Assembly: GCF_000803215.1 (NCBI RefSeq)
Contig: NZ_JSXC01000014.1
Location: forward strand, 98,417 to 162,416
DNA from: Pectobacterium fontis
Lineage (GTDB): Bacteria; Pseudomonadota; Gammaproteobacteria; Enterobacterales; Enterobacteriaceae
Reading direction: 5' to 3'
Length of the DNA: 64,000 bases
Position 1 is the first letter of the stretch. Each line of letters opens with the position of its first letter. Of this stretch, positions 10,290-20,466 are shown one piece after another. The position numbers and the translations under genes are program-made. A model generated the notes under the pieces. That model worked only from the letters and a program-made list of their open reading frames with translations. It did not search any database and was not told the origin of the DNA.

Positions 10290-12170
10290 ATGATGGACAA
10301 TTTACGTACGGCCGCGAATAACGTCGTGCTCAAAATTATTCTTGCTTTGATCATCGCATCATTCGTTCTAACTGGCGTTGGTGATTATCTTATTGGTGGT
10401 TCAGGAGATTACGCGGCAAAGGTGAACGGGCAGGAAATTAGCCGCGCACAGCTTGAGCAGGCGGTACAGAACGAACGCAGTCGTCAGCAGGAAACCTTGG
10501 GTGAGAATTTCTCTCTCTTGGCGAGTAATGACGGCTACATGCAGCAATTGCGTAGGCAGGCACTCTCCCAACTCATTGATGAAGCTTTACTGGATCAGTA
10601 TGCCAACAAACTGGGCTTGAACATCAGCGATGAGCAAATCAAACAGGCGATCTTTGACGTTCCCGCGTTTCAGACAAACAACCGTTTTGATAATGAAAAA
10701 TATCTGGATCAGGTGCGCCGCCTTGGCGTAACGACGGATATGTATGCTCAGATGCTGCGTAAGCAACTGACTTCACAGCAACTGATTCGTGGTTTCGGCA
10801 ATACCGCATTCCTGCTGCCGCAGGAGATCGATAACCTGGTGAAACTGGCTGCACAAGATCGCGTCGTCCGTGTGGCAACGATTGATATTGCGGCTAAAGC
10901 GAAAGCCCAGACGGTTGCCGATGATGAAGTCCTGAGCTATTACGAGCAAAACAAAGGGAATTTCATCGCGCCGGAAGAGTTCAAAGTTAGCTATATCACG
11001 CTGGATGCGGCAAGCATCATGGATAGCGTGAAAGTAGACGATGCGGCCATCAACGCGTTCTACGAACAGAATAAGAACGACTACTCTCAACCTGAGCGCA
11101 AAAAATTCAGCGTCATTCAGGTGAAGGATGAGGCCGATGCCACGTCTGTTCTGGAAGCGCTGAAGCAAGGTGGTGATTTCGCTACGCTGGCGAAAGAAAA
11201 ATCAACGGACGTTATCTCGCGCCGCAACGGTGGCGATCTGGGATGGATGGACGAAAACAGTATGATTGATGAGCTGAAGCAGGCAAAACTGACGGAGAAA
11301 GGTCAGGTTTCCGAAGCGATTAAATCTTCTGTTGGCTATCTGATTGTGCGTCTGGATGATGTTCAACCGCAGCAGGTCAAACCGTTGAGCGAAGTCCGTG
11401 CAGAGATCGCTGAGAAAGTGAAGCATGAGAAAGCGCAGGATGGTTACTATGCGCTGCAACAAAAAATCAGCGAAGCGGCTAGTAATGACAACGAGTCTCT
11501 GGCCTCAGCAGAAGAAGCCGCTGGTGTGAAAGCTACGCAGACCGACTGGTTTACGCGTGAGAAAGTTCCTGCTGCGCTGAACTTCCAGCCGGTAACGCAG
11601 GCTATCTTTAGCGGTGCGCTGTTGGGCGAAAACGGTGCTGCGGGCAACAACTCCGATGTGATTAACGTTGAGGGTGACCGTGCTTTCGTTCTGCGTATCA
11701 CGGAGCACAAGCCTGAAAGTACTCGCCCTCTGGATCAGGTGCGTACTGAGATCGTTGAGGTGTTGAAACGTCAGAAGGCTGAGCAGCAGACTAGTGTAGA
11801 CGCTGAAAAAATTCTGGCTGAGCTGAAGCTGGGTAAAGACGACGCGCTTAAAGCGGCAGGTCTGAGCTTTGGGGAAGCAAAAACGTTGTCTTCTCTCTCT
11901 CAAGGTGATGTAACGGCGGAAGCAATCTTTGCTATGCCGCACCCACAGAAAGATAAGCCGTCTTATGCGATTACTCAGGATCAGGCCGGTAACATTGTGC
12001 TGGCTGCGTTGGATAGCGTGACGCCACATCAACTCAATGATGAGCAGAAAACACAGTTCTCCAGTCAGATTCAGCAAAGTTCTCTGGGGGCGATGTTTGA
12101 TTCCCTGCTGTCCAGTTTGCGCCGTGAAGCGAAAATCAAGATGGGCAATGCGGCGCAGGAACAGCAATAA
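10290..12170 (+). CDS. ppiD: PpiD, periplasmic folding chaperone anchored in the inner membrane
   Basis: A 626-residue protein (E. coli 623) that helps newly exported proteins at the Sec translocon. One N-terminal membrane anchor, about residues 16-36 (IILALIIASFVLTGVGDYLI), is followed by a SurA-like chaperone region and a parvulin-type domain around 260-360 (FATLAKEKSTD, NGGDLGWMD). The family's parvulin domain is reported as poorly active or inactive. The ATG at 10290 is chosen because MMDNLRTAAN matches the E. coli N-terminus; an in-frame GTG at 10170 would add 40 residues with no family counterpart. Confidence 0.96.
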   Translation: MMDNLRTAANNVVLKIILALIIASFVLTGVGDYLIGGSGDYAAKVNGQEISRAQLEQAVQNERSRQQETLGENFSLLASNDGYMQQLRRQALSQLIDEALLDQYANKLGLNISDEQIKQAIFDVPAFQTNNRFDNEKYLDQVRRLGVTTDMYAQMLRKQLTSQQLIRGFGNTAFLLPQEIDNLVKLAAQDRVVRVATIDIAAKAKAQTVADDEVLSYYEQNKGNFIAPEEFKVSYITLDAASIMDSVKVDDAAINAFYEQNKNDYSQPERKKFSVIQVKDEADATSVLEALKQGGDFATLAKEKSTDVISRRNGGDLGWMDENSMIDELKQAKLTEKGQVSEAIKSSVGYLIVRLDDVQPQQVKPLSEVRAEIAEKVKHEKAQDGYYALQQKISEAASNDNESLASAEEAAGVKATQTDWFTREKVPAALNFQPVTQAIFSGALLGENGAAGNNSDVINVEGDRAFVLRITEHKPESTRPLDQVRTEIVEVLKRQKAEQQTSVDAEKILAELKLGKDDALKAAGLSFGEAKTLSSLSQGDVTAEAIFAMPHPQKDKPSYAITQDQAGNIVLAALDSVTPHQLNDEQKTQFSSQIQQSSLGAMFDSLLSSLRREAKIKMGNAAQEQQ

Positions 12171-12204
12171 GCCCCGCAAAAATTTGCAAATCGTTGCAAC
12201 AACT

Positions 12205-12228
12205 AAAGGCCGCTTTCGCGGCCTTTTC
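12205..12228 (+). terminator. Rho-independent terminator of ppiD
   Basis: A perfect 9-bp stem, AAAGGCCGC (12205-12213) with GCGGCCTTT (12218-12226), tetraloop TTTC, ending in TTTT. Confidence 0.9.
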
Positions 12229-12308
12229 CACATTTAAATTCTGCTGTTTGCGCTGCCAACGGGTCTGCGGCAAGGTAGCGATGCTGTCAAACACATGGAG
12301 GAAACAGC

Positions 12309-12668
12309 ATGAAAAAATCAGGAATAAAAGCACTGTGCTTAATCATTGGGATGAGTTTGTCTGGGTTGCCATTACTGGGTCAGGCGGCACCTAAAGCGGC
12401 CGACACGGCGGCGGCGAAGTCTACATCGGCAGATCAGAAAGTGGAAAAATCAACATTGCCGGATGGTGATGAAGATAAGGTAAGCATCAATGCAGCAAGC
12501 GCTGCCGAGTTGGCTGACATCATGAACGGTGTCGGCCTCAAAAAGGCAGAAGCGATTGTTAGCTACCGTGAGCAGAATGGTCCTTTTACCCAGATCGATC
12601 AGTTAACCGAAGTTCCGGGAGTTGGGGCGGCGTTAGTTGAGCGTAATCTCTCGCGGCTCAAACTATGA
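12309..12668 (+). CDS. ybaV: YbaV/ComEA-type helix-hairpin-helix protein
   Basis: A 119-residue exported protein. Residues 1-26 form a signal peptide ending LLGQAA. After a charged, Ala/Lys/Ser-rich linker comes a ComEA-like helix-hairpin-helix DNA-binding fold at about 57-119: VSINAASAAELADIMNGVGLKKAEAIVSYR and then TEVPGVGAALVERN. ComEA proteins bind DNA in the periplasm during uptake; whether YbaV does so in enterobacteria is not established. The start is preceded by GGAGGAAACAGC. It lies in the ppiD-ybaV-fadM order of E. coli. Confidence 0.92.
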   Translation: MKKSGIKALCLIIGMSLSGLPLLGQAAPKAADTAAAKSTSADQKVEKSTLPDGDEDKVSINAASAAELADIMNGVGLKKAEAIVSYREQNGPFTQIDQLTEVPGVGAALVERNLSRLKL

Positions 12669-12761
12669 TGTTTTCAAAACCGTGAGGTCTTTAAAACTGT
12701 GATAGGGGTCGCAGCCTGGTTGAGCACTTTCTCCGGGTTGCGAACCTCTGCTAGGCTAACT

Positions 12762-12778
12762 ATCAGGTCATACCAGTT
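12762..12778 (+). promoter_or_regulatory. FadR-like operator in the fadM promoter
   Basis: ATCAGGTCATACCAGTT is an imperfect palindrome that matches the FadR consensus AACTGGTCGGACCAGTT at 13 of 17 positions. It sits 30 nt upstream of the fadM start. E. coli fadM is a known member of the FadR regulon, so repression by FadR and induction by long-chain fatty acids is expected. Confidence 0.65.
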
Positions 12779-12807
12779 TTCGGTTTTGTCACAGGAGTAT
12801 TCGCGTT

Positions 12808-13206
12808 ATGCAGACTTTCATTACCGTTCGCGGCTATCACATTGATGTTTATCAGCACGTTAATAACGCCCGCTATCTGGAGTTTCTGGAGGAGGCGCGC
12901 TGGCAGTGGCTGGAAACGATGCCCGCTTTTGGCTGGATGCAACGTAATAAGATTGCTTTCGTGGTGGTGAACATCAATATCAACTATCGCAAGCCTGCCG
13001 TTCTCGGTGACGTGCTGCGGATTGATAGCGAACTGCTACAGATGAATACGAAAAGTGGCGTGATCAGTCAGAAAATAACCCGCGTATCGGATAAAAGCGA
13101 TGTGGCTGATGCCACGCTGACGTTTGTCTGCATTGATTTATTGACGCAAAAAGCCTTGCCGCTGGAGGGCGAATTGCTGGAGCACCTAAATGAGATCCGC
13201 CGTTAA
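12808..13206 (+). CDS. fadM: FadM, long-chain acyl-CoA thioesterase
   Basis: A 132-residue single hot-dog domain thioesterase (E. coli YbaW/FadM is 132) that hydrolyses long-chain acyl-CoAs arising in beta-oxidation, notably dead-end unsaturated ones. The 4HBT active-site segment is present as DVYQHVNNARYLEFLEEAR, with D13 as the likely catalytic residue. The start follows CAGGAG. A FadR-like box lies just upstream. It is convergent with queC, from which it is separated by a bidirectional hairpin. Confidence 0.95.
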   Translation: MQTFITVRGYHIDVYQHVNNARYLEFLEEARWQWLETMPAFGWMQRNKIAFVVVNININYRKPAVLGDVLRIDSELLQMNTKSGVISQKITRVSDKSDVADATLTFVCIDLLTQKALPLEGELLEHLNEIRR

Positions 13207-13213
13207 TACCGGG

Positions 13214-13237
13214 CAGTAGGCTATTTATAGCCTACTG
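13214..13237. terminator. Bidirectional hairpin between fadM and queC
   Basis: A perfect 10-bp stem, CAGTAGGCTA (13214-13223) with TAGCCTACTG (13228-13237), tetraloop TTTA. It lies 8 nt after the fadM stop and 38 nt from the queC stop. T-rich sequence follows on the plus strand only weakly. Confidence 0.7.
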
Positions 13238-13274
13238 CTGTTTGTGTGGCATCTCGGTGTGGTGACGCGAAGTA

Positions 13275-13970
13275 TCAGCGTAATCCTGCTTTCTGTTTCA
13301 GCGATGCCATGACGGCGGCAGAATCTTTTTGATATTGCGCGAGTCCATTTGCGCGTAAATGGCAGGCGGCACATTGCCCACAGCCATCACCTTTGACGCC
13401 GTTATAGCAGGTTAACGTGTGGTAACGAACGGTATCCAGTTGCTGGTAGTAATCCGCTAACGCCCAGGTTTCAGCCTTATTAAGCCACATCAGCGGGGTT
13501 TCAAAACGGATATCTCGGGCAATGCCTAGAATAATAGCCTGATTCAGCGCCTTGACGAATTCGTCACGACAATCTGGATAGCCGGAAAAATCGGTTTCAC
13601 ACACGCCGGTAATGACAGTTTCTGCGCCGACCTGATAGGCATAGATTGCGGCGAGTGTCAGGAACAGAATGTTTCTTCCCGGCACGAAGGTATTGGGGAT
13701 ACCTTGTGCATAGGCATCGTAATCAGGAACCGGGATGCTATCGCGTGTCAGGCTGCTGGTGGCGAGTTCATTCAGCAAGCCGACGTCCAGAACTTTATGC
13801 GCGGTGGCACCCAACGTCTGGCTGAGTTCTCGGGCGACATCAATTTCCGCGCGGTGGCGTTGCCCATAATCGAAGGTGATGCAGTGGACGTCATCATAAT
13901 GTTGCAGAGCCTGGATCAGGCAGGTTGTGGAGTCTTGCCCACCGCTAAAAACGACAACAGCACGTTTCAT
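13275..13970 (-). CDS. queC: QueC, 7-cyano-7-deazaguanine synthase
   Basis: A 231-residue enzyme (same length as in E. coli) that converts 7-carboxy-7-deazaguanine to preQ0 using ATP and ammonia, in queuosine tRNA modification. The PP-loop pyrophosphatase motif [10 protein letters not shown] is at 8-17. The C-terminal zinc site is four cysteines in [20 protein letters not shown]. It is transcribed alone on the minus strand. In E. coli its next neighbours are ybaE and cof; here they are replaced by a PLP enzyme and a membrane protein. Confidence 0.97.
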   Translation of the reverse strand: MKRAVVVFSGGQDSTTCLIQALQHYDDVHCITFDYGQRHRAEIDVARELSQTLGATAHKVLDVGLLNELATSSLTRDSIPVPDYDAYAQGIPNTFVPGRNILFLTLAAIYAYQVGAETVITGVCETDFSGYPDCRDEFVKALNQAIILGIARDIRFETPLMWLNKAETWALADYYQQLDTVRYHTLTCYNGVKGDGCGQCAACHLRANGLAQYQKDSAAVMASLKQKAGLR

Positions 13971-13997
13971 TCTTCATTCACCTTAACGCGACGTTAA

Positions 13998-14024
13998 CCG
14001 CAATACGTCTGTAACGTACTGCGG
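13998..14024. repeat. Inverted repeat between queC and the PLP enzyme gene
   Basis: CCGCA-A-TACGT (13998-14008) pairs with ACGTA-C-TGCGG (14014-14024) with one internal mismatch and a 5-nt loop. It lies upstream of queC and downstream of the minus-strand PLP enzyme gene, so it may end the latter's transcript; no T-run is present. Confidence 0.45.
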
Positions 14025-14093
14025 CGTAAAGTCGCTATGTTACCTGAAAAATGGCTCACATTCAGTGCTACGGCTACGTACTGAATACCGTGG

Positions 14094-15170
14094 TTACACC
14101 AGACAGGATCCCGGCACGAATGGGAACGTCTCTGGGGTATGCAGAGCATCAAGGTAAGGACGAATGTCACCGATGTTTTTTTCCACCCAACTGCTGTTGT
14201 AGTAGGTGTCCAGATAACGTTCGCCACTGTCGCATAGCAGGGTCACAATCGCGCCTGTTTGGCCACGGCTCACCATCTCTTTAGCCAATTGCAGCATTCC
14301 CCAGACATTGGTGCCAGTAGAGGCACCGGTTTTGCGGCCTAACACGCTTTCCAGCCAGTGCAGCGTGGCGATGCTGGCGGCGTCCGGTACTTTGATCATG
14401 CGATCAATGACGTCAGGAATAAAAGAAGGCTCGGCACGCGGGCGACCAATACCTTCTATGCGGCTACTGCGCGAACCCGTGATGGAGCGATCCCGCTGCT
14501 GGTAACAGTCGTAGAAGACAGAGTGTTCTGGATCGACGACAACCAGTTGCGTATCCAACCCCTGATAGCGAATGTAACGCCCGAGCGTGGCTGACGTGCC
14601 GCCAGTCCCCGCGCTCATTACGATGTAGTCCGGTACAGGATGGGGTTCGCGTGCCATTTGGCGGTAAATACTGTCGGCAATATTGTTGTTGCCACGCCAG
14701 TCGGTGGCGCGTTCCGCATAGGTGAACTGATCCATATAATGGCCATTCATCTCTTGTGCGAGCTGTTCGGATGCTGCATAGATTTGTCCTGCTTGTTCGA
14801 CAAAATGGCAGCGTCCACCATAGAAAGTGATTTGCTCGATTTTTCTTTTTGCAGTGCAGGAGGGCATGACGGCAATAAATGGCAGGCCGAGCAACCGTGC
14901 AAAATAGGCTTCTGACACGGCAGTGCTGCCTGATGATGCTTCGACAATCGGGGTGCCTTCTTTAATCCAACCGTTGCACAGTCCGTAGAGAAACAAAGAT
15001 CGAGCCAGACGATGCTTCAGGCTACCGCTAGGGTGCGTGCTTTCATCTTTGAGATAAAAATAGATACCGGGGTAATCCGGTAGAGTTAGACGGATAAGAT
15101 GCGTATCAGCCGAACGCTGAAAATCGGCTTCGATAGCGCTGATGGCATTTTTAACCCAGACATTGCTCAT
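14094..15170 (-). CDS. PLP-dependent cysteine synthase family protein, probable cysteine desulfhydrase (CcdA-like)
   Basis: A 358-residue fold-type II PLP enzyme. The PLP-binding lysine is K52 in [14 protein letters not shown], the substrate loop is [10 protein letters not shown] (about 78-87) and the phosphate-binding glycine loop is [12 protein letters not shown] (about 185-196). This layout is shared by cysteine synthases, but family members next to an Lrp-type regulator are, as I recall from work on Pantoea ananatis (ccdA/ccdR), cysteine-inducible desulfhydrases that detoxify excess cysteine. The near neighbour decR, whose E. coli homologue controls cysteine detoxification, supports that role. 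Activity is inferred. Cysteine synthase or a related lyase remains possible. Confidence 0.75.
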   Translation of the reverse strand: MSNVWVKNAISAIEADFQRSADTHLIRLTLPDYPGIYFYLKDESTHPSGSLKHRLARSLFLYGLCNGWIKEGTPIVEASSGSTAVSEAYFARLLGLPFIAVMPSCTAKRKIEQITFYGGRCHFVEQAGQIYAASEQLAQEMNGHYMDQFTYAERATDWRGNNNIADSIYRQMAREPHPVPDYIVMSAGTGGTSATLGRYIRYQGLDTQLVVVDPEHSVFYDCYQQRDRSITGSRSSRIEGIGRPRAEPSFIPDVIDRMIKVPDAASIATLHWLESVLGRKTGASTGTNVWGMLQLAKEMVSRGQTGAIVTLLCDSGERYLDTYYNSSWVEKNIGDIRPYLDALHTPETFPFVPGSCLV

Positions 15171-15323
15171 GATGAAAACTCGTTAGATAGCTGTGCGCAT
15201 AGATTAACGAGTTTTCAGGATAAAAAAATTACCTTTTTATCTCTATATTCCTAAATTAAGAGAATTATTTACTCCTTAATTTATTTTTAGGGGAATTTAT
15301 TATTCTTGGACTGCTGGGGATCG

Positions 15324-15767
15324 CTACCCAAAAAACATGGCGATGGCGGCGGCCAGCGCAACGGCAGCCATTAAAGCGAATGCCATATTAATGGCACTGA
15401 TGATAAACGGGAATGCGATCACTGCGATCCCCAACATGGCTGCGCTCATACAAGATCTCGCGGATTCACGGCGAGCGAAGCCGAAAACAGCGAAAATGAT
15501 CGCAAGACAACCTAATACGGATGTTGCTGTAACCACTAACCGCTGTTCATTGAATGAGGATTGTGGGGCAGGTGTGGCGGCGGTTTTTCCCAGTAACCTA
15601 TCAAGGGTGGTATCGCGGATGGAAACAATTTTCTCTGCGATTCGCGCTTCAAGCGGTACTTCTGGGGTCGATGGGCCGGCCCAAAAATAGGATACGGCAA
15701 CGACGAATCCGATTGCACCCAAAATCATACCTATCAAACTGAGTTTATTATTTTTATATTTTTCCAT
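15324..15767 (-). CDS. Unrecognised small inner membrane protein
   Basis: I do not recognise this protein. From the ATG at 15767 (MEKYKNNKLSLIG, with AGGAG 11 nt upstream) it has 147 residues; the open frame extends 16 codons further to 15815 but lacks a better ribosome site. One hydrophobic helix is near the N-terminus (about 10-30), then a polar, probably periplasmic segment of about 45 residues, then three hydrophobic stretches from about 77 to the end, rich in Ala, Ile and Met (VVTATSVLGCLAIIFAVFGF; ISAINMAFALMAAVALAAA). It lies between the PLP enzyme and decR. Whether it belongs to cysteine handling is unknown. The 207 bp between it and decR hold both divergent promoters. Confidence 0.6.
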   Translation of the reverse strand: MEKYKNNKLSLIGMILGAIGFVVAVSYFWAGPSTPEVPLEARIAEKIVSIRDTTLDRLLGKTAATPAPQSSFNEQRLVVTATSVLGCLAIIFAVFGFARRESARSCMSAAMLGIAVIAFPFIISAINMAFALMAAVALAAAIAMFFG

Positions 15768-16023
15768 CGTTCTGCCACTCCTGGTTGGCATAAAATACAC
15801 TACTGGCGGATACATAATGAATGGTAAAAATCATCCACCTGTTCGTCGTCTTACCTTCCGTGAAAGGTCATTAAATTCCATACTATACAGTTTGTTATGT
15901 TTTTTTCATTATCGATTAGTGATGCCGTTTGCTGATGGTTGAGGGCGATTTGCGGTAGGAAGAATATTGCTTTTTTCTCTTAATCGGGGAAAGTAGGAGA
16001 AAAATTTTCCATGGGGCTGCGCT

Positions 16024-16485
16024 ATGTTGGATAAAATTGATCGTACTCTGCTGAATATGCTTCAGCAGGATTGCACGCTTTCGCTACAGACGCTCGCCGA
16101 GGCGGTTAATTTGACGTCCACGCCATGCTGGAAACGTCTGAAGCGTCTGGAAGACGAAGGGATTATACGGGCTAGGGTCGCGCTGTTGGATAATGAACGC
16201 CTTGGCTTAGGGCTAACCGCCTTTGTCTTATTAAAGACGCAGCAGCACAATCGTGATTGGTATCAGACGTTCACCCGCGTGGTGTCCGATATGCCAGAGG
16301 TGCTGGCTTTCTATCGTATGGCAGGGGAATACGATTATCTGATGCAGGTCCAGGTCGCGGATATGAAAAGCTATGATGACTTTTATAAGCGGCTGGTGAA
16401 TGGTATTCCTGGCCTGGTCGATGTAACATCAAGCTTTGCTATGGAACGAATCAAACATACCACGGCATTGCCCTTATCCCTGTGA
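16024..16485 (+). CDS. decR: DecR, Lrp/AsnC family regulator of cysteine detoxification
   Basis: A 153-residue Lrp/AsnC regulator (E. coli DecR/YbaO is 152). Residues 1-60 form the winged helix: [20 protein letters not shown] and the recognition segment [19 protein letters not shown]. The C-terminal ligand-sensing domain follows, with [17 protein letters not shown]. In E. coli it activates the cyuPA (yhaO-yhaM) cysteine uptake and desulfhydrase operon in response to cysteine. Its likely targets here include the PLP enzyme gene 850 bp away. In E. coli the next genes are mdlA and mdlB, as here. Confidence 0.9.
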   Translation: MLDKIDRTLLNMLQQDCTLSLQTLAEAVNLTSTPCWKRLKRLEDEGIIRARVALLDNERLGLGLTAFVLLKTQQHNRDWYQTFTRVVSDMPEVLAFYRMAGEYDYLMQVQVADMKSYDDFYKRLVNGIPGLVDVTSSFAMERIKHTTALPLSL

Positions 16486-16500
16486 TTCATCATCCATACT

Positions 16501-16622
<122 letters not shown>

Positions 16623-16688
16623 CCGTCTTTTATATAATCACTTTTCTGAGTCTGTCATGACCCGTCTGGCTATTGGAATGAAAACCGC

Positions 16689-18458
16689 GTGAGACTGTTT
16701 GCTCAACTGAGTTGGTATTTTCGTCGTGAGTGGCGGCGCTATCTGGGCGCTGTCGCGCTATTGATTGTGATTGCTATTCTGCAATTACTCCCCCCTAAAC
16801 TGGTCGGTGTGATTGTCGATGGTGTGACGCAACACGGCATGTCGATGGGCGAAATGATGACGTGGATCGGCGTGATGTTAATCACGGCCATCATGGTGTA
16901 CCTGCTGCGCTACGTGTGGCGGGTGTTCCTGTTTGGCGCGTCATACCAGTTGGCGGTTGAGTTACGAGAAGATTTTTACCGCCAATTGAGTCGTCAGCAT
17001 TCTGCATTTTACCAACGTCATCGTACCGGCGATCTCATGGCGAGAGCCACTAACGATGTCGATCGTGTCGTTTTTGCCGCCGGAGAGGGGGTGCTGACGT
17101 TGGTGGATTCGATGGTGATGGGCTGTGCCGTGCTGGTGGTTATGTGTACTCAGATCAGTTGGCAACTCACCCTGTTGGCGCTGCTTCCGATGCCGATCAT
17201 GGCGCTTTTCATCAAACGCTATGGCACCCAGTTGCATAACCGTTTTAAAGCCGCACAGGCGGCGTTTTCTACGCTTAACGATCAGGCGCAGGAAAGTTTG
17301 ACCAGCATTCGGATGATTAAATCTTTCGGTCTGGAAAACTATCAATCCGCGCGCTTTGCACAAGTAGCGGCGGATGCGGGGGCTAAAAATATGCACGTTG
17401 CACGCGTTGATGCCCGCTTCGATCCCACGATTTATATTGCTGTCGGGCTGTCGAATTTGCTGGCGATTGCTGGCGGTAGTTGGATGGTGATTAACGGTTC
17501 GTTGACGTTAGGCCTGTTGACCAGTTTTGTCATGTATCTGGGATTGATGATATGGCCGATGCTAGCGTTAGCCTGGATGTTTAATATTGTTGAACGTGGT
17601 AGTGCGGCATATAGCCGTATTCGTCAGCTACTTGCGGAAGAACCCGTCGTGAAAGACGGTGAGGAATCATTGCCCGCTGAGCGAGGCGTGCTGGCGGTGA
17701 ATATCTCCGCGTTTCGCTACCCGGATAATACCCGTGATGCGTTACAACATATTCAGTTTACGTTGGCACCGGGCAATATGCTGGGGTTATGTGGGCCGAC
17801 GGGGGCGGGGAAAAGTACGCTGCTGGCGTTGATTTTGCGGCATTTCGATACGCAGTCGGGCGAGATTCGCTATCACGATCGTCCATTAAGCGCGATTCGA
17901 CTGGATGAGCTACGGAGCCGCTTTGCCGTGGTGGGACAAATGCCGTTTTTGTTTTCGGATACGGTAGCGCAAAATATCGCACTGGGTCGGCCCAATGCCA
18001 CCCAAGAAGAGATTGAACAGGCGGCGCGGCTTGCTAGTGTCCATGATGATATTCTGCGTTTGCCTCAGGGCTACCAGACGGAAGTGGGTGAGCGCGGTGT
18101 GATGCTATCCGGCGGTCAAAAACAGCGGATCGCGATTGCTCGTGCTCTACTGCTGGAGGCTGAAATTCTGGTATTGGACGATGCGCTATCTGCGGTTGAT
18201 GGGCGAACGGAACATCAGATTTTGCAGAATCTCAAAACATGGGGTGAAAAACGGACGCTGATCATCAGCGCACATCGCCTGTCAGCGCTCACTGAAGCGA
18301 ATGAAATTGTGGTGTTGCAACAAGGAAAAACGGTGCAGCGTGGCACTCACCGGATGCTGGCGTCAGAACCCGGCTGGTATCGGGATATGCACCGATATCA
18401 ACAACTGGAGGCGGCGCTGGATGAGGTGCCGTCGTCGGAAGGAACGAAAAATGACTAG
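16689..18458 (+). CDS. mdlA: MdlA, ABC-type multidrug exporter half-transporter
   Basis: A 589-residue half-transporter (E. coli 590) with a membrane domain of six helices (about 1-310) fused to a nucleotide-binding domain. Walker A is GPTGAGKST, the signature is LSGGQKQR and Walker B is [12 protein letters not shown]. The start is GTG, with the N-terminus [20 protein letters not shown] as in E. coli. It pairs with MdlB, whose start overlaps its end by 8 nt, so a heterodimeric exporter and translational coupling are expected. The substrate is not established. Confidence 0.95.
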   Translation: MRLFAQLSWYFRREWRRYLGAVALLIVIAILQLLPPKLVGVIVDGVTQHGMSMGEMMTWIGVMLITAIMVYLLRYVWRVFLFGASYQLAVELREDFYRQLSRQHSAFYQRHRTGDLMARATNDVDRVVFAAGEGVLTLVDSMVMGCAVLVVMCTQISWQLTLLALLPMPIMALFIKRYGTQLHNRFKAAQAAFSTLNDQAQESLTSIRMIKSFGLENYQSARFAQVAADAGAKNMHVARVDARFDPTIYIAVGLSNLLAIAGGSWMVINGSLTLGLLTSFVMYLGLMIWPMLALAWMFNIVERGSAAYSRIRQLLAEEPVVKDGEESLPAERGVLAVNISAFRYPDNTRDALQHIQFTLAPGNMLGLCGPTGAGKSTLLALILRHFDTQSGEIRYHDRPLSAIRLDELRSRFAVVGQMPFLFSDTVAQNIALGRPNATQEEIEQAARLASVHDDILRLPQGYQTEVGERGVMLSGGQKQRIAIARALLLEAEILVLDDALSAVDGRTEHQILQNLKTWGEKRTLIISAHRLSALTEANEIVVLQQGKTVQRGTHRMLASEPGWYRDMHRYQQLEAALDEVPSSEGTKND

Positions 18459-20226
18459 TCCTCAGCAGTTTTGGCCAACCCTGAAACGCCTGCTGGCTTA
18501 CGGCTCCCCCTGGCGCAAACCGCTGCTACAAGGGGTACTGATGCTGTGGGTTGCTGCTATTGCCGAAGTATCTGGCCCCGTGTTAGTGAGCTATTTTATT
18601 GATAATCTGGTGGCAAAAGGCCAGTTCCCGCTGGCGATTGCGGCGGGGCTGGCAATGGCCTACATCCTGCTGCAAATTCTGGCCGCTGCGTTGCATTATT
18701 TTCAGACGTTGCTGTTTAACCGCGTTGCGGTCGGTGTTGTGCAGCAACTGCGTATCGATGTGATGGATGCGGCGTTGCGTCAGCCGCTGAGCACATTTGA
18801 TACGCAGCCGGTCGGGCAGTTGATTTCACGAGTGACCAATGACACCGAAGTGGTGAAAGATTTGTACGTCATGGTGGTGTCAACGGTATTGCGCAGTGCG
18901 GCGCTGGTTGGTGCGATGCTGGTGGCGATGTTCAGCCTGAGTTGGCAGATGGCGCTGGTTGCGCTGATGATTTTCCCCGCGGTGGCGACGGTTATGGTGC
19001 TGTACCATCGGTTTAGTACGCCGATTGTGCGCAAGGTACGAAGCTATCTGGCGGATATTAATGATGGTTTCAACGAAGTGATTAATGGCATGGGCGTCAT
19101 TCAGCAATTCCGCCAGCAGGATCGCTTTGGCAAGACGCTGGGGGCAGCCAGCCATGAGCATTATAAAGCACGCATGAAGGCGCTGCGTCTGGAGGGGTTC
19201 CTGCTGCGGCCGCTGCTGAGCCTGTTTGCCGCGATGGTGCTGTGTGGTTTATTGATACAATTCGGTTTCAGTTCAATGGGATCGGTTGGCGTTGGCGTCT
19301 TGTATGCGTTCATCAACTATCTTGGCCGTTTGAATGAACCGTTGATTGAGCTGACAACTCAGCAATCCATGCTACAGCAAGCAGTGGTGGCCGGTGAGCG
19401 TATCTTTGAACTGATGGATGGCAAAAAGCAGGGCTACGGCGATGACGAACGTCCTCTGGTGAGAGGGCGCGTCGATATCGACAATGCCTCTTTCTCGTAT
19501 AACACAGAAAAACGTGTGCTACAGAATATCTCTTTGACGATACCGGATCGCGGGTTTGTCGCGCTGGTCGGGCATACCGGCAGTGGCAAAAGTACGCTAG
19601 CCAGTTTGCTGATGGGGTATTACGCGCTGGATAAGGGCGAGATCCGGCTCGATGATCGGCCACTGTCGACGCTCTCTCATGCGGTTTTGCGCCAAAATGT
19701 GGCAATGGTGCAGCAAGATCCGGTTGTGCTGGCCGAGTCCATGTTTGTGAATGTGACGCTGGGGCGTGATATCAGCGAAGAGGCCGTTTGGCGCGTATTG
19801 GAAGTTGTGCAGCTTGCTGAACTGGTTCGAGGTTTTCCTGAAGGATTGCATACGCGTATTGGTGAGCAGGGAAATAACCTGTCTACCGGGCAAAAGCAAC
19901 TGTTGGCGATTGCGCGGGTACTGGTGCAAACGCCTAAGATCTTGATTCTTGATGAAGCCACTGCAAATATTGATTCGGGCACGGAGCAAGCGGTGCAAAA
20001 GGCGTTGCGTATTATCAGGGAGCAGACAACCTTGATTATCATCGCACATCGGCTTTCCACCATTGTTGAGGCCGACACGATTATGGTGCTCCATCATGGG
20101 CAAACCGTTGAGCGGGGAACGCATGAGCAATTGCTGCAACAGCAAGGGCGCTATTATCAAATGTATCAATTACAGTTGGCCGGAGAGGATTTGGCTACCA
20201 CTAGCACGGAGCCTTGCACCGCATAA
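18451..20226 (+). CDS. mdlB: MdlB, ABC-type multidrug exporter half-transporter
   Basis: A 591-residue half-transporter (E. coli 593): membrane domain about 1-320 and ATPase domain with Walker [10 protein letters not shown], degenerate signature LSTGQKQL and Walker [13 protein letters not shown]. MdlA has aspartate (DDALSAVD) and MdlB glutamate (DEATAN) after Walker B, an asymmetry typical of heterodimeric ABC exporters. The ATG at 18451 ([15 protein letters not shown]) overlaps the mdlA stop; the frame runs upstream to 18301 but only through mdlA. Confidence 0.95.
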   Translation: MTSPQQFWPTLKRLLAYGSPWRKPLLQGVLMLWVAAIAEVSGPVLVSYFIDNLVAKGQFPLAIAAGLAMAYILLQILAAALHYFQTLLFNRVAVGVVQQLRIDVMDAALRQPLSTFDTQPVGQLISRVTNDTEVVKDLYVMVVSTVLRSAALVGAMLVAMFSLSWQMALVALMIFPAVATVMVLYHRFSTPIVRKVRSYLADINDGFNEVINGMGVIQQFRQQDRFGKTLGAASHEHYKARMKALRLEGFLLRPLLSLFAAMVLCGLLIQFGFSSMGSVGVGVLYAFINYLGRLNEPLIELTTQQSMLQQAVVAGERIFELMDGKKQGYGDDERPLVRGRVDIDNASFSYNTEKRVLQNISLTIPDRGFVALVGHTGSGKSTLASLLMGYYALDKGEIRLDDRPLSTLSHAVLRQNVAMVQQDPVVLAESMFVNVTLGRDISEEAVWRVLEVVQLAELVRGFPEGLHTRIGEQGNNLSTGQKQLLAIARVLVQTPKILILDEATANIDSGTEQAVQKALRIIREQTTLIIIAHRLSTIVEADTIMVLHHGQTVERGTHEQLLQQQGRYYQMYQLQLAGEDLATTSTEPCTA

Positions 20227-20232
20227 TTCCCT

Positions 20233-20261
20233 GGTCTGCACCGCCCGGAGTGGTGCAGACC
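20233..20261. repeat. Inverted repeat after mdlB
   Basis: GGTCTGCACC (20233-20242) and GGTGCAGACC (20252-20261) form a perfect 10-bp stem with a 9-nt loop, 7 nt after the mdlB stop. It has no T-run, so termination would be weak or Rho-aided. It contains TGCACC and GGTGCA but with 9 nt between them, not the 5 nt of an NtrC site. Confidence 0.5.
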
Positions 20262-20342
20262 GACAGTCTGCATATCGCTTCGCACCATCACTAAGCATAA
20301 GGATCCCGGTTTTTACTCGTGATGCACTAAAAGTACTCTGCG

Positions 20343-20359
20343 TGCACTAACTTGGTGCA
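20343..20359 (+). promoter_or_regulatory. NtrC binding site upstream of glnK
   Basis: TGCACTAACTTGGTGCA matches the NtrC enhancer pattern TGCACY-N5-GGTGCA. It lies about 120 nt upstream of the sigma-54 promoter, a usual enhancer distance. A further TGCACT half-site is at 20323-20328, 20 nt upstream on the same face. Confidence 0.8.
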
Positions 20360-20466
20360 ACTCTTGCTCATATCTTTCGTCATTTCTTTCCCACAGGCTG
20401 CATTTTTTGCCCCTTCGCCTCTTTAATTCCGTTTTCTTTCCTGATTTATGCCAGATAAATCATTTA

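Noticed and set aside
14051..14915. Plus-strand open frames opposite the PLP enzyme gene
   Set aside because: They are shadows of the minus-strand coding sequence with no independent support.
20238..20257. TGCACC and GGTGCA after mdlB as an NtrC site
   Set aside because: The halves are 9 nt apart instead of 5 and belong to a longer hairpin; the site at 20343-20359 has the right spacing.
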